A stretch of 6,716 nucleotides of DNA from Syntrophomonadaceae bacterium (GTDB taxonomy: Bacteria > Bacillota > Syntrophomonadia > Syntrophomonadales > Syntrophomonadaceae). Of the stretch, positions 1-6,657 are shown piece by piece; within the stretch, counting starts at the first letter, position 1; each line of letters opens with the position of its first letter. The notes below the pieces were generated by a model, which searched no databases, was not told the origin of the DNA, and saw only the letters and a list, made by a program, of their open reading frames with translations. The position numbers were made by a program, and so were the translations under genes. The stretch is from the NCBI GenBank assembly GCA_028686565.1, contig JAQUBU010000126.1:1-6716 (forward strand), read 5' to 3'.

Positions 1-34
1 GTCACCGCATCGACTTTTGGGAAGAAGCGGGCAA

Positions 35-63
35 TTGACAGAGGTACCTTCCTGTTGTATAAT
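35..63 (+). promoter_or_regulatory. Promoter of the tRNA-Leu gene
   Basis: A perfect TTGACA -35 box (35-40) and a perfect TATAAT -10 box (58-63) are separated by the optimal 17 bp. Transcription should start near 70, giving a leader of about 55 nt before the tRNA for RNase P to remove. Such a full-consensus promoter fits a stable RNA gene and lies on the host side of the inferred integration site. Confidence 0.9.
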
Positions 64-124
64 GTGCATGGTCGGGAAAAGGGAGCTTCCCAGTGATGTT
101 CTTCTTTATCTGCAGACATAATGG

Positions 125-209
125 GTCGGAGTGGTGGAACCGGCAGACACGTACGTTTGAGGGGCGTATGCTGAGAGGCGTAGGGGTTCAAGTCCCCTCT
201 CCGACACCA
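125..209 (+). tRNA. tRNA-Leu, anticodon GAG, CCA encoded
   Basis: This is a class II tRNA that folds completely by eye. The acceptor stem pairs GTCGGAG (125-131) with CTCCGAC (199-205). The anticodon stem pairs 152-156 with 164-168 with one G-U pair, and its loop TTGAGGG puts GAG at 159-161. A long variable arm (about 169-181) carries a short stem. The T-arm has stem 182-186/194-198 and loop TTCAAGT. The discriminator is A206, as expected for leucine, and CCA (207-209) is encoded. It decodes CUC/CUU leucine codons. The gene looks intact although an element is inserted at its 3' end; everything needed for folding lies left of the integration point. Confidence 0.95.
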
Positions 210-210
210 A
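187..210 (+). repeat. attL: tRNA 3' end, left copy of the direct repeat
   Basis: These 24 bases run from the tRNA T-loop (TTCAAGT) to one base past CCA. They recur at 6658-6681 with 20 of 24 identical. The T-loop heptamer matches, four bases differ (CCCC here, ATGA in the other copy), and then 13 bases TCTCCGACACCAA match exactly. A duplicated tRNA 3' end with a site-specific recombinase gene abutting one copy is the classic attL/attR arrangement. The position fits attL, since the recombinase gene starts inside it on the element side. Confidence 0.8.
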
Positions 211-1366
211 CGATAGCCGCACCAACTAGGTGATGTTGATAGATTATATCAAGGTTATTATTAAGAACAGTGGCCGATTTAATACAGTCGGCTACTATTT
301 TTTTACACTCTTCTAGGTCATCTCTGTTGACAATTACCGATTGAAAAAATGATACCTGATTTATGATGTCCTGTTTAGTTATAGCTTCAAGCGGACTTTT
401 CTTTTCTGCCAGCCGGGTAACTAAATATTTCTTTTGCCTACCAGCTTCATTAAGCTTTTCAATTATCAGATCCATGGCAGCCCCTTTTTCAATGGCCTGC
501 ATATAATTCTTTATAATCTTTTCAACTTCTTTTAACTGTTTTTCAAGGCTGATGGTTTCATGGTCTTTATTTCGGATGGCCTTCTGAACTTCCTTCCACA
601 GTTCATTTATAAGGTTGGGCATATTCTTAGTTTGCTCAATGAAATCTAAAATTTTTCCCTCGATGTGCTCTTTATTATAGAGCTTCTTATAACTGCATTC
701 TCTTGTTCTTCTAGACTTGTTGCACTGGTAATAGTAGGTGTAATGTTTTTCGCCGTTTCTATTCTTGAAAGTAGATTGACCGATCATGGCTGAACCGCAT
801 TCCCCGCACCTGAGCAATCCGGCCAATATGTATGTCATGCTAGTAGAGGTGCGTGGACTGCACTTCCTGCCATCAAGCAATAGTTGTACAGCTTCCCAAT
901 CCGAGCGGCTTATTATGGCAGGTATAGCATCTTCTATACGGATAATATCTTCCGCTTGATTTTTAATTCGATTATTCCTTTTACCGGCTATCTTTTTTGG
1001 GGTTTCGTTATATACGTAAGTCCCGCAATATTTTTCATTCCGCAAGATCTCGTATATTGAGGTCTTGACAAATGCTATTCCTCGTCTAGTCTTATAGCCA
1101 TGATTGTTCAATTCTTCTGCTATATCAGCATATGAGACATGTTTTAGGCACAAATCATAAATGAGCTTCACGGCAAATGCTTCCTGCTCGTTGATTATAT
1201 AGTGCTTGTCCTGGTCAACATCATAACCTAGCGGTAACCAGCCGCCGTTATACTGAGCCTTATAAGCATTTTCCTTCATGCCTTTCATAACCTCCCTCGC
1301 TAGGTTTTTGCTATAATATTCAGCCATGCCCTTAATAAAGCTTCTAATATGACCCCTTCCGGTCAA
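188..1366 (-). pseudogene. Large serine recombinase (integrase) lacking its catalytic domain
   Basis: The 392 readable residues match the C-terminal two thirds of large serine integrases. The conserved linker helix containing EYYSKNLAREV is at residues 16-26. A recombinase DNA-binding domain follows at about 44-166 (GGWLPLGYDVD, ILRNEKYCGTYVYN). A zinc ribbon with Cys187, Cys190, Cys215 and Cys224 spans about 181-243, and a coiled coil with a helical tail spans about 265-360. Full-length relatives are commonly around 500 residues and begin with a resolvase domain of about 140 residues holding the nucleophilic serine. That domain is absent: an in-frame TAA directly precedes the TTG at 1364-1366, and no resolvase sequence is seen in any frame elsewhere in the window. 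The TTG is therefore only the edge of the open frame, with no convincing ribosome site. The last six residues, GVGEGT, and the stop are the antisense of the tRNA 3' end. DNA binding may survive; strand exchange should not. Confidence 0.85.
269..304 (+). terminator. Plus-strand intrinsic terminator after the tRNA, inside the recombinase gene
   Basis: A 9-bp stem pairs AGTGGCCGA (269-277) with TCGGCTACT (288-296) with one G-U pair and a 10-nt loop. It is followed by seven consecutive T residues (298-304). It has the polarity to stop transcription coming from the tRNA promoter and lies about 60 bp past CCA. On the other strand it is ordinary coding sequence for the recombinase C-terminus. It probably replaces the tRNA gene's own terminator, which integration would have pushed about 6.5 kb away. 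Confidence 0.75.
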
Positions 1367-1417
1367 TTAATTTGAGCTAATCACTAGCATTTTAGGTGGG
1401 TAGAAACATCTAGAAGC

Positions 1418-1450
1418 AAAAAAGGAGAAACCCAACGGTTCCTCCTTTTT
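1418..1450 (-). terminator. Intrinsic terminator of the 138-residue protein gene
   Basis: The stem pairs 1419-1427 with 1442-1450 and AACC (1429-1432) with GGTT (1437-1440). There is one A-C mismatch between the two parts and a loop CAAC. Read on the minus strand, the GGAG/CTCC helix runs into six T residues, 13 bp past the stop codon at 1463. The A/T-rich outer helix also gives a T-run on the plus strand, so it may work in both directions. It would keep transcription of the orphan gene from entering the recombinase remnant. Confidence 0.8.
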
Positions 1451-1462
1451 CTCTTCCTCCGG

Positions 1463-1879
1463 TTAAGTGCAGTTTACCTGCCTATAAACGGATGTCCTGC
1501 CATCATCGAGATGTCCAGACGCTCTAAGGGTGACTCTACCTGGGCGATAAATAGATAGTATTGCACTCCTGTATCCAGTAGAATTCCTTTGGGCAGTAAG
1601 AATAATTGTTGCTCCATAGGTAGTGAAGCCTAAAGTAAGATTGTGAACAGTTGCCCTCCGAAAAATTGCATATATATACCTTGCAATTCCAGACCTTCTA
1701 GCTATAACTCTGGTAGCACTCCTTGAGTGAAAGGAATAATTATATACTCTGCCATTGACCGTGGCTTCCATTCTGCCTCTTATAAAACCTGAAGGTTCTC
1801 CCACGACACAAGTTACATCAGCACGGAAGGTAGCTTCATTAGCACCTTCAATTTGACCTGCAGCGACTGCATCTGCCAT
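1463..1879 (-). CDS. Orphan 138-residue protein of unknown function
   Basis: I do not recognise this protein. The ATG at 1877-1879 is supported by a Shine-Dalgarno GAGAGGTG 8 nt upstream, and the gene ends TAA. It has no signal peptide or membrane segment. It is basic and arginine-rich, especially at residues 50-80, with only two cysteines (Cys24 and Cys137, near opposite ends). From about residue 18 it consists of alternating hydrophobic and polar stretches suggesting a mostly beta-strand fold (for example ATVNGRVYNYSF and ATIILTAQRN). It stands alone, with its own -10 element and a terminator immediately downstream, opposite in direction to the large operon. That layout resembles a cargo gene inserted as a unit between the recombinase remnant and the transposase fragment. 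Secretion, toxin or phage roles have no support in the sequence. Confidence 0.75.
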   Translation of the reverse strand: MADAVAAGQIEGANEATFRADVTCVVGEPSGFIRGRMEATVNGRVYNYSFHSRSATRVIARRSGIARYIYAIFRRATVHNLTLGFTTYGATIILTAQRNSTGYRSAILSIYRPGRVTLRASGHLDDGRTSVYRQVNCT

Positions 1880-1887
1880 TTAGTAAA

Positions 1888-1928
1888 CACCTCTCTTCCT
1901 ATAGCTGACTTGGTAGCTTTACATTATA
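1888..1928 (-). promoter_or_regulatory. -10 box and ribosome binding site of the 138-residue protein gene
   Basis: On the minus strand a perfect TATAAT occupies 1928 down to 1923, and GAGAGGTG occupies 1895 down to 1888, 8 nt before the ATG. Transcription would start near 1916, giving a leader of about 37 nt. No good -35 box is seen 16-18 bp upstream and there is no TGn extension, so the promoter may be weak or activator-dependent. Confidence 0.5.
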
Positions 1929-1972
1929 ATATGGCCAATAGGAAGAATGTGTTCCATTTAAGTAAATAAAAG

Positions 1973-2205
1973 GTAGAACTTGATTTAACAAAGAGGTCGT
2001 GGGCTGTTCGATGGCCAGGAACGCAGACACCGAGCTGATTACCCGAGCTATAGCTCATGCCCTGGTTCGCAGAAACTTTCCTAAAGGTGTATTGTTTCAT
2101 AGTGATAGAGGCTGCCAGTACGCCAGTAAGAGATATCAAAAATACCTAAATGATATCAGGTCATTTGGATACATCCGGAAATCTTTACGTATCCAAGGGA
2201 CTTGA
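1973..2205 (+). pseudogene. Fragment of an IS3-family transposase (OrfB, DDE integrase core)
   Basis: Residues translated from 1984 onward (FNKEVVGCSMARNADTEL, then HSDRGCQYAS and YQKYL) match the middle of the rve-type integrase core of IS3-family OrfB transposases. The Asp in HSDRG (codon 2104-2106) corresponds to the second acidic residue of the DDE triad. The first Asp and the final Glu are missing. Just upstream, VELDL is read in another frame (1973-1987) where functional copies have a continuous DLF(N/S)xEVVG, which indicates a small deletion and frameshift. Similarity stops after about 2155 and the frame ends at a TGA (2203-2205). A GTG at 1999 could be taken as a start, but it lies inside the conserved motif. 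This is a dead insertion-sequence remnant. Confidence 0.85.
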
Positions 2206-2267
2206 AGGCAGGGAGAAACCTGGGCAGTATGGGATTGAATAAATTATTGAAATGTGGGTATGTATTC

Positions 2268-2316
2268 TGCACACCCCCCTCATTGGAATCGTTGAAAGAT
2301 TGACCGGGGGTGTGCA
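2268..2316. repeat. Perfect 11-bp inverted repeat with a 27-nt spacer
   Basis: TGCACACCCCC (2268-2278) is the exact reverse complement of GGGGGTGTGCA (2306-2316). The arms begin with TG and end with CA, as many IS3-family termini do, and they lie just past the transposase fragment. The structure could be a relic of insertion-sequence ends brought together by deletion, or a GC-rich RNA hairpin. It lacks a real T-run afterwards, so it is not a typical terminator. Confidence 0.6.
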
Positions 2317-2353
2317 TTTGTATCATTTAATAGTAGGTTAGTCAATTAAAATC

Positions 2354-2385
2354 AAAGCTTTTGCGATTTGCGCAAAGGCTTTTTT
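2354..2385 (+). terminator. Strong plus-strand intrinsic terminator
   Basis: AAAGCTTTTGCG (2354-2365) pairs over 12 bp, with one T-G wobble, with CGCAAAGGCTTT (2371-2382) around a 5-nt loop ATTTG. Six T residues (2380-2385) follow. No intact plus-strand gene lies directly upstream, only the transposase fragment, so it probably belonged to a gene since lost. It now insulates the downstream operon from read-through. Confidence 0.85.
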
Positions 2386-2692
2386 GTTTGTCTTATAGAG
2401 ATGAAGATTAACCACACTCTAAAAACATCGTAGATGGAAACAGAGGCTCAATTATTATTTAATCAAGGAGTATAACCACTTGACAGAAAAATAATAGTCG
2501 GGTAAACACGGTAATAAAGGGATTTGGGGAGACAATAATAGGCAAAAAAACAATAAAAGTGTCGCAAAATAGGTTTTATATGTTAGGATTAAACACAGGA
2601 AGAGATTGGTCGAATGTCAAAATAATTTACAATTATGACTTTTTGGCTAGATAAGATTACAAGGACTTTGGATTTTTATAAGGGGGATTAGC
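2386..2692 (+). promoter_or_regulatory. Leader of the DUF2339-DUF3999 operon with candidate promoters
   Basis: About 300 bp of AT-rich DNA without a credible gene. Candidate promoters are TTGGTC (2606-2611) with TACAAT (2628-2633) at 16-bp spacing, and a perfect TTGACA (2480-2485) followed after 17 bp by a poor TAAACA (2503-2508). The first has the better -10 box and a shorter leader of about 50 nt. The ribosome site AAGGGGG (2680-2686) ends 6 nt before the GTG start. I see no operator palindrome or riboswitch fold here. Confidence 0.4.
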
Positions 2693-5233
2693 GTGAAAAA
2701 TAGGGTGTTTGTGGAGAGGTTATTAAAGAAACAGAATGACACCATCAATGATCTTGAAACATTGATTGGGTTGCTGGATGAGGACAAGATATTAAACGAA
2801 AATAAAGAACTTGCACAGCAACTGGCACTTGCCAGCAGTGATAATCGCAAATTAAATAAAACCCTGACCCAGATCCAGGATGAAAATATTAAGCTGCGTC
2901 TGGCTCTGAATGATCAGATTATCAGTGAGAAGCTTAATATCCTTAAAATATCCAAAGCCAAGATGGAAACATATTTTCAAGACCGGCAGAAGAACACGGG
3001 AAACCGGCTTAGGAATGTGGAATCGGGCTTGATCTCTATGATCCAGCAGAGTGAAAAGGATGTGAATAATAAATTAGCCGCGGATCAAAAAGAGCTGATT
3101 AATGAGCTAAACCAGGTCAGATCCATGATCCAGGCAAAAATCGCCGAGCGCCAAAAAGAGGTTGAAGCCGAGAAAAATATCAGCCGGGCTGAAATTGAAT
3201 CAAGATTCAGGCAATTGCAGACGGAGGATGTTGACGAAGAAACCATCCAGAAACGGATCAAGCATAATAATTTAGAAATTAATTTGGGTCTTAGTTGGCT
3301 TAATAAGCTGGGAATTCTGCTGATCTTATTTGGGGTAGCCACCGGGGTGAAGTTCGGTTATGCCTGGTTTAGCCCACATATGAAGGGGATATTCAGTTTT
3401 GTCCTCGGGGTTATTTTCCTGGTCGCAGGAGAAATATTTATGAGAAAACAAAAAAATACCTTTGCCATGGGGATTAGTGCCGGGGGAGTATCTATCTTAT
3501 ATTTTGCCACATTCAGTGCCTTTTTCTACCATCACATACTGAGCATGAATACGGCGATAGTACTGTCACTACTGGTTACTGCAGTTGCGATTGCATTGTC
3601 GCTGCGCTATGATTCCAAGACTATCTGCATATTCTCTTTGATTGGCGGGTATCTGCCATTTTACTCCTATGTATTTGCGATAGGTTTGAATGGCTCGGCC
3701 ATATATGTGACTATGGCTTATGTTTTACTGTTAAACGCAATGATTTTGATTATATCCTCATATAAAAAGTGGCAATTGGTTAACTATGTAGCTTTCATTC
3801 TTAACTTTCCCGTATTTATCTACTTGATTAGCATCTGTAAAGATAATATCCCCAGTCTGATATTTAATGCGGTTGTTTTTGTCCTGTTTCTTTTGGTGGT
3901 TATTGCTTATTCCCTACGCCAAAAAGTTAGCCTCAATGCCAACGATATAATTCTATTGGGCCTTAATACTACTTTGAGTTGTGTCGAGGCCTGTTATATC
4001 TTTGGACGGGCCGGATGGAATGATTATTTGGGGTTGTTGGCCCTGTTCTTTGCGCTCTTTTACTTTGCTCTGGGAAGAGCCATTGAAAAGATCATGGGTC
4101 AGGAGAAGATTGTTAAAAACTTTTTCTATTTAACCTCGATAACATTCGCTATCTTAATGATTCCGTTCCAGTTTGAAATGAAGTGGGTCAGCATGGGCTG
4201 GACTATTGAAGCGGTATTGATGATAGTTTGGGGTATTAGGAATCGAATAGGTCTTATTGAAGGAATGGGCTGGGCAATTGGATTATTAAGTTATCTTAGT
4301 TATTTGATTAACGTAGGCTTTACTATTCATGACCCCATGTATCACATCCAGTATGCACTGATTACCGCCGGTATGATAACTGCGATATTAACCTACCTTC
4401 GGTATCCCAGCAATAGTGTTGTCCATAAGTATTATAACTTGGATAAGGTAATGCAGATTATCAAATACCTGGTTATCGGGCATACTTTCATGTTCTTACA
4501 GCATGAGACAGCATATTTATATAACGAATTTGTAGTTCAAAAGCTTGAACTGTCCAAGTTGCTGACCAGGTATTATGGAGATATATTGAAGGCGGCCGTA
4601 ATTTTAGTTATTGCCGTGGGTCTGCCTAAGATTAAGATCCTTAAGGATAATGTAGTTAGATTTGCATCAATTGCTATGCTGGCCATTTTTGATATTTTGT
4701 GTATCTATTACACGCTGAATTACCCGCTCCTGAATAATCATGAAGAGTGGAGTAACTGGGTGGCCTTGGTGGTATTGCTGGCTTACCATGGGATTGCTTT
4801 TGCAAATATTCGGTGGGCAATCCTCGAATATATCTCAGATATCAAATATAATTTAGAATTCTACCCCCTCAGTCAGGCCATATATCTAGTCGTGGCCTTG
4901 ACTATGATTATGGTAGTTCAGTTCAATTGGATGGCTAACATCAGGTTTGCGATCAGTTTTGTTAATGTTGTTTTGGCGTTTGTATTTATTTATTACGGTC
5001 TGAAGCAGCGCTATGTATATATCAGAAGGTTGGGATTGATTCTGTCAATATTGGCCAGTGCCAAATTATTCTTGCTCGATCTGAACCACCTGACTACAGT
5101 GGGCCGAATTGTTTCTTATTTTGCGTTTGGATTTGTTTTACTGGCGATTTCCTACCTGTATCAGAAGATGGAAAAAGATAATCCAAGCATTACTCTGACG
5201 CAAGAATCCTCGACTGAGGAGGAAAGTATGTAG
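2693..5233 (+). CDS. DUF2339-family polytopic membrane protein with N-terminal coiled coil
   Basis: An 846-residue protein starting at GTG, fixed by AAGGGGG 6 nt upstream. Residues 1-195 are hydrophilic, rich in Lys, Glu, Gln and Leu, and predicted coiled coil. From about 200 onward there are roughly 20 or more hydrophobic helices. The join has the DUF2339 signature (LGLSWLNKLGILLILFGVA at 198-216, then AGGVSILYFATFSAF at 263-277). The C-terminal family pattern is also present (IEAVLMIVWGIRNR at 505-518; LLDLNHLTTVGRIVSYFAFG at 794-813, ending ISYLYQK). The family (COG5373) is widespread and of unknown biochemical function. The coiled coil should lie in the cytoplasm or along the membrane and may mediate oligomerisation. 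The stop overlaps the start of the DUF3999 gene by one base (TAGTG), implying translational coupling and a shared role. Confidence 0.9.
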   Translation: MKNRVFVERLLKKQNDTINDLETLIGLLDEDKILNENKELAQQLALASSDNRKLNKTLTQIQDENIKLRLALNDQIISEKLNILKISKAKMETYFQDRQKNTGNRLRNVESGLISMIQQSEKDVNNKLAADQKELINELNQVRSMIQAKIAERQKEVEAEKNISRAEIESRFRQLQTEDVDEETIQKRIKHNNLEINLGLSWLNKLGILLILFGVATGVKFGYAWFSPHMKGIFSFVLGVIFLVAGEIFMRKQKNTFAMGISAGGVSILYFATFSAFFYHHILSMNTAIVLSLLVTAVAIALSLRYDSKTICIFSLIGGYLPFYSYVFAIGLNGSAIYVTMAYVLLLNAMILIISSYKKWQLVNYVAFILNFPVFIYLISICKDNIPSLIFNAVVFVLFLLVVIAYSLRQKVSLNANDIILLGLNTTLSCVEACYIFGRAGWNDYLGLLALFFALFYFALGRAIEKIMGQEKIVKNFFYLTSITFAILMIPFQFEMKWVSMGWTIEAVLMIVWGIRNRIGLIEGMGWAIGLLSYLSYLINVGFTIHDPMYHIQYALITAGMITAILTYLRYPSNSVVHKYYNLDKVMQIIKYLVIGHTFMFLQHETAYLYNEFVVQKLELSKLLTRYYGDILKAAVILVIAVGLPKIKILKDNVVRFASIAMLAIFDILCIYYTLNYPLLNNHEEWSNWVALVVLLAYHGIAFANIRWAILEYISDIKYNLEFYPLSQAIYLVVALTMIMVVQFNWMANIRFAISFVNVVLAFVFIYYGLKQRYVYIRRLGLILSILASAKLFLLDLNHLTTVGRIVSYFAFGFVLLAISYLYQKMEKDNPSITLTQESSTEEESM
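5216..5226 (+). promoter_or_regulatory. Ribosome binding site fixing the GTG start of the DUF3999 gene
   Basis: GAGGAGGAAAG lies inside the last codons of the upstream gene. Its AGGAGG core ends 10 nt before the GTG at 5233-5235. The ATG at 5228-5230 is the final Met codon of the upstream gene and is out of frame with the downstream one, so the GTG overlapping the stop is the likely start. Confidence 0.8.
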
Positions 5234-6480
5234 TGAGGAAAGCAATAGTTGGCATGTTAGTTTTCATAATACTGTTTTTTAACGGGTTGACGACGGTGGC
5301 CGAAGGCAATCTACAACCCCCGCAGGAGTGGCTTTACCAGAAGGATATTCAGCAGGTACAGGGCAGCAGTAATTACGCCTTCGTATTTCTGGATATGGAG
5401 GTCTATGGGCATGCTGCGGCCAATCTGTCGGATGTGCGGGTAATGAACAGCCAAAATCAGTTTGTGCCCTACTACCTGGTGAAAGGCAGCAGTAATAGCG
5501 AGGTAGTATCCCAGGATTATCAGTCGACATTCGTGCAGAGTTTTATCAATGAGAGCAATACCTATCACGATTTTAAAATAGTATCACCAACCAAACAGGA
5601 TGTTCTGCTCAATAAAATCGCACTGCGCATCAACAGTCAGAGTTACCTGTTTAATACTGAAGTGTATGGCAGCCATGATAACCTTAATTGGAGCATTGTC
5701 GGATCTTACAAAGTTTACAAGGTTGATAATAATGAGAGAAACACGATCGATTTTGCCCAGTCGTTAAAGTACCCATATTACCGAATTGTCCTTCTAAATA
5801 ATGGCGATAAATCAATCTTGTTGGGTTTAACTGCTCAATACTCGGAAAAAGTGGAGAGGTATCAGCAATTTGCCCGGACGATACCGCTGCAGTTTAGCAG
5901 CAATTCGGAAAACCGCACTACCAAAATTTTGATTAAGAATCCGTATCTGCTCAATATTGAAACGATTAAGCTTAAGACCAGCGGCAATTTTTATCGGTAC
6001 TATAAGCTGCAGGGGTTGGTCGATAATGTTTGGCGGGATGTGAGCAGCGGTACCCTGTATGCCACCAATATAAATAACGATGTGGCAGAAGATACCAGAG
6101 TTGAGCTATCAAGCCTGCAATCCTGCCAAGAGTATAATTTGGTGATATCAGATCAGGATGATAAACCTATAAATATTTCTGAGGTTGAGGCAGTATATTT
6201 TGTGGATAAGCTGGTATTTGCCGTTGAACCAGGGGAAAGCTACCGCCTGGTCTATGACAATGTTAAAGCTGAGAGACCTATATATGATATAGAAAATTAT
6301 AAAGCCAAGATAGAAAAAACCAATATTGCCGAAGCAGCATTAGGCCCAGAAAATGCGCGGGAAGTGAATAAAGCTGCTGACTCGCCCAACTATGGACCCA
6401 AAATCTTCAATGCTTTAATTATTATTACCTCGATATGTTTGGTTATTATAATCGGCCGGAAAATTAAGTTTAAGGGTTAG
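5233..6480 (+). CDS. DUF3999-family exported, membrane-anchored protein
   Basis: A 415-residue protein. Residues 1-23 form a signal peptide: MRK, a hydrophobic core at 5-19, and a likely cut after TVA. The family hallmark is near the N-terminus: hydrophobic strands, then VYGHAAANLSDVRVMNSQ at 57-74 and VPYYL at 78-82. The body (about 85-345) is rich in beta strands, with discoidin-like stretches such as TEVYGSHDNLNWSIVG (142-157) and YYRIVL (182-187). A single membrane helix at about 391-408 followed by RKIKFKG places the body outside the cell and the tail inside. DUF3999 proteins typically neighbour DUF2339 proteins, as here with a one-base overlap, so an envelope complex is likely. A carbohydrate- or polymer-binding role is only suggested by the fold-like features. 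There is no catalytic motif I can name. Confidence 0.88.
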   Translation: MRKAIVGMLVFIILFFNGLTTVAEGNLQPPQEWLYQKDIQQVQGSSNYAFVFLDMEVYGHAAANLSDVRVMNSQNQFVPYYLVKGSSNSEVVSQDYQSTFVQSFINESNTYHDFKIVSPTKQDVLLNKIALRINSQSYLFNTEVYGSHDNLNWSIVGSYKVYKVDNNERNTIDFAQSLKYPYYRIVLLNNGDKSILLGLTAQYSEKVERYQQFARTIPLQFSSNSENRTTKILIKNPYLLNIETIKLKTSGNFYRYYKLQGLVDNVWRDVSSGTLYATNINNDVAEDTRVELSSLQSCQEYNLVISDQDDKPINISEVEAVYFVDKLVFAVEPGESYRLVYDNVKAERPIYDIENYKAKIEKTNIAEAALGPENAREVNKAADSPNYGPKIFNALIIITSICLVIIIGRKIKFKG

Positions 6481-6657
6481 TGGATAAGAGTTATAAATCA
6501 AGATCGAGAGAAATCAATAAAGGCCTTTAGAGAATTCCGAAACAAGAACTTCACAATAGACTTTTAGGATTAGGTATGTACCAGAATTAGTACTAACACG
6601 CAGAACGATTTACTTAATTATATATGATAAGAAGTGGGCCAGATTTAGTGCAAACTA
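6481..6657. other. AT-rich stretch between operon and attR, no gene seen
   Basis: No credible coding region; short frames here lack ribosome sites. Two perfect palindromes occur, TAAAGGCCTTTA (6518-6529) and TTAGTACTAA (6587-6596), neither with a T-run. No intrinsic terminator follows the operon, so its transcript may run through attR into the host flank. In the circular form, the end next to attR would lie beside the recombinase gene's 3' end. Confidence 0.5.

Noticed and set aside
205..225. CACCAAC repeated at 205-211 and 219-225
   Set aside because: A 7-bp repeat 14 bp apart is short; it could be part of the recombinase binding arm but can equally arise from the repeated Val-Gly codons of the recombinase tail.
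1924..2139. Minus-strand frame of 71 codons
   Set aside because: It lies antisense to the clear IS3 transposase fragment and overlaps the promoter of the 138-residue gene; its composition gives no protein family signal.
2354..2385. Riboswitch or attenuator controlling the DUF2339 operon
   Set aside because: The hairpin is over 300 bp upstream of the start, with no competing antiterminator pairing or conserved aptamer seen; a simple terminator explains it.
2466..2494. Possible leader peptide: AAGGAG then TTG-ACA-GAA-AAA-TAA
   Set aside because: Only four codons, no regulatory codon run, no attenuator hairpin between it and the operon; the TTGACA is better read as a -35-like hexamer.
2647..2850. 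Minus-strand frame of 67 codons over the start of the DUF2339 gene
   Set aside because: Serine- and leucine-rich shadow of the coiled-coil coding sequence, with no support of its own.
3085..3342. Minus-strand frame of 85 codons
   Set aside because: Antisense shadow within the DUF2339 gene, which has strong family evidence on the plus strand.
5279..5568. Two overlapping minus-strand frames of 83 and 85 codons
   Set aside because: Both are antisense to the N-terminal part of the DUF3999 gene and overlap each other in different frames.
6480..6559. Short plus-strand frames after the DUF3999 gene (GTG at 6480 and a frame ending at about 6569)
   Set aside because: About 16 codons and 25 codons, no ribosome site, no recognisable product.
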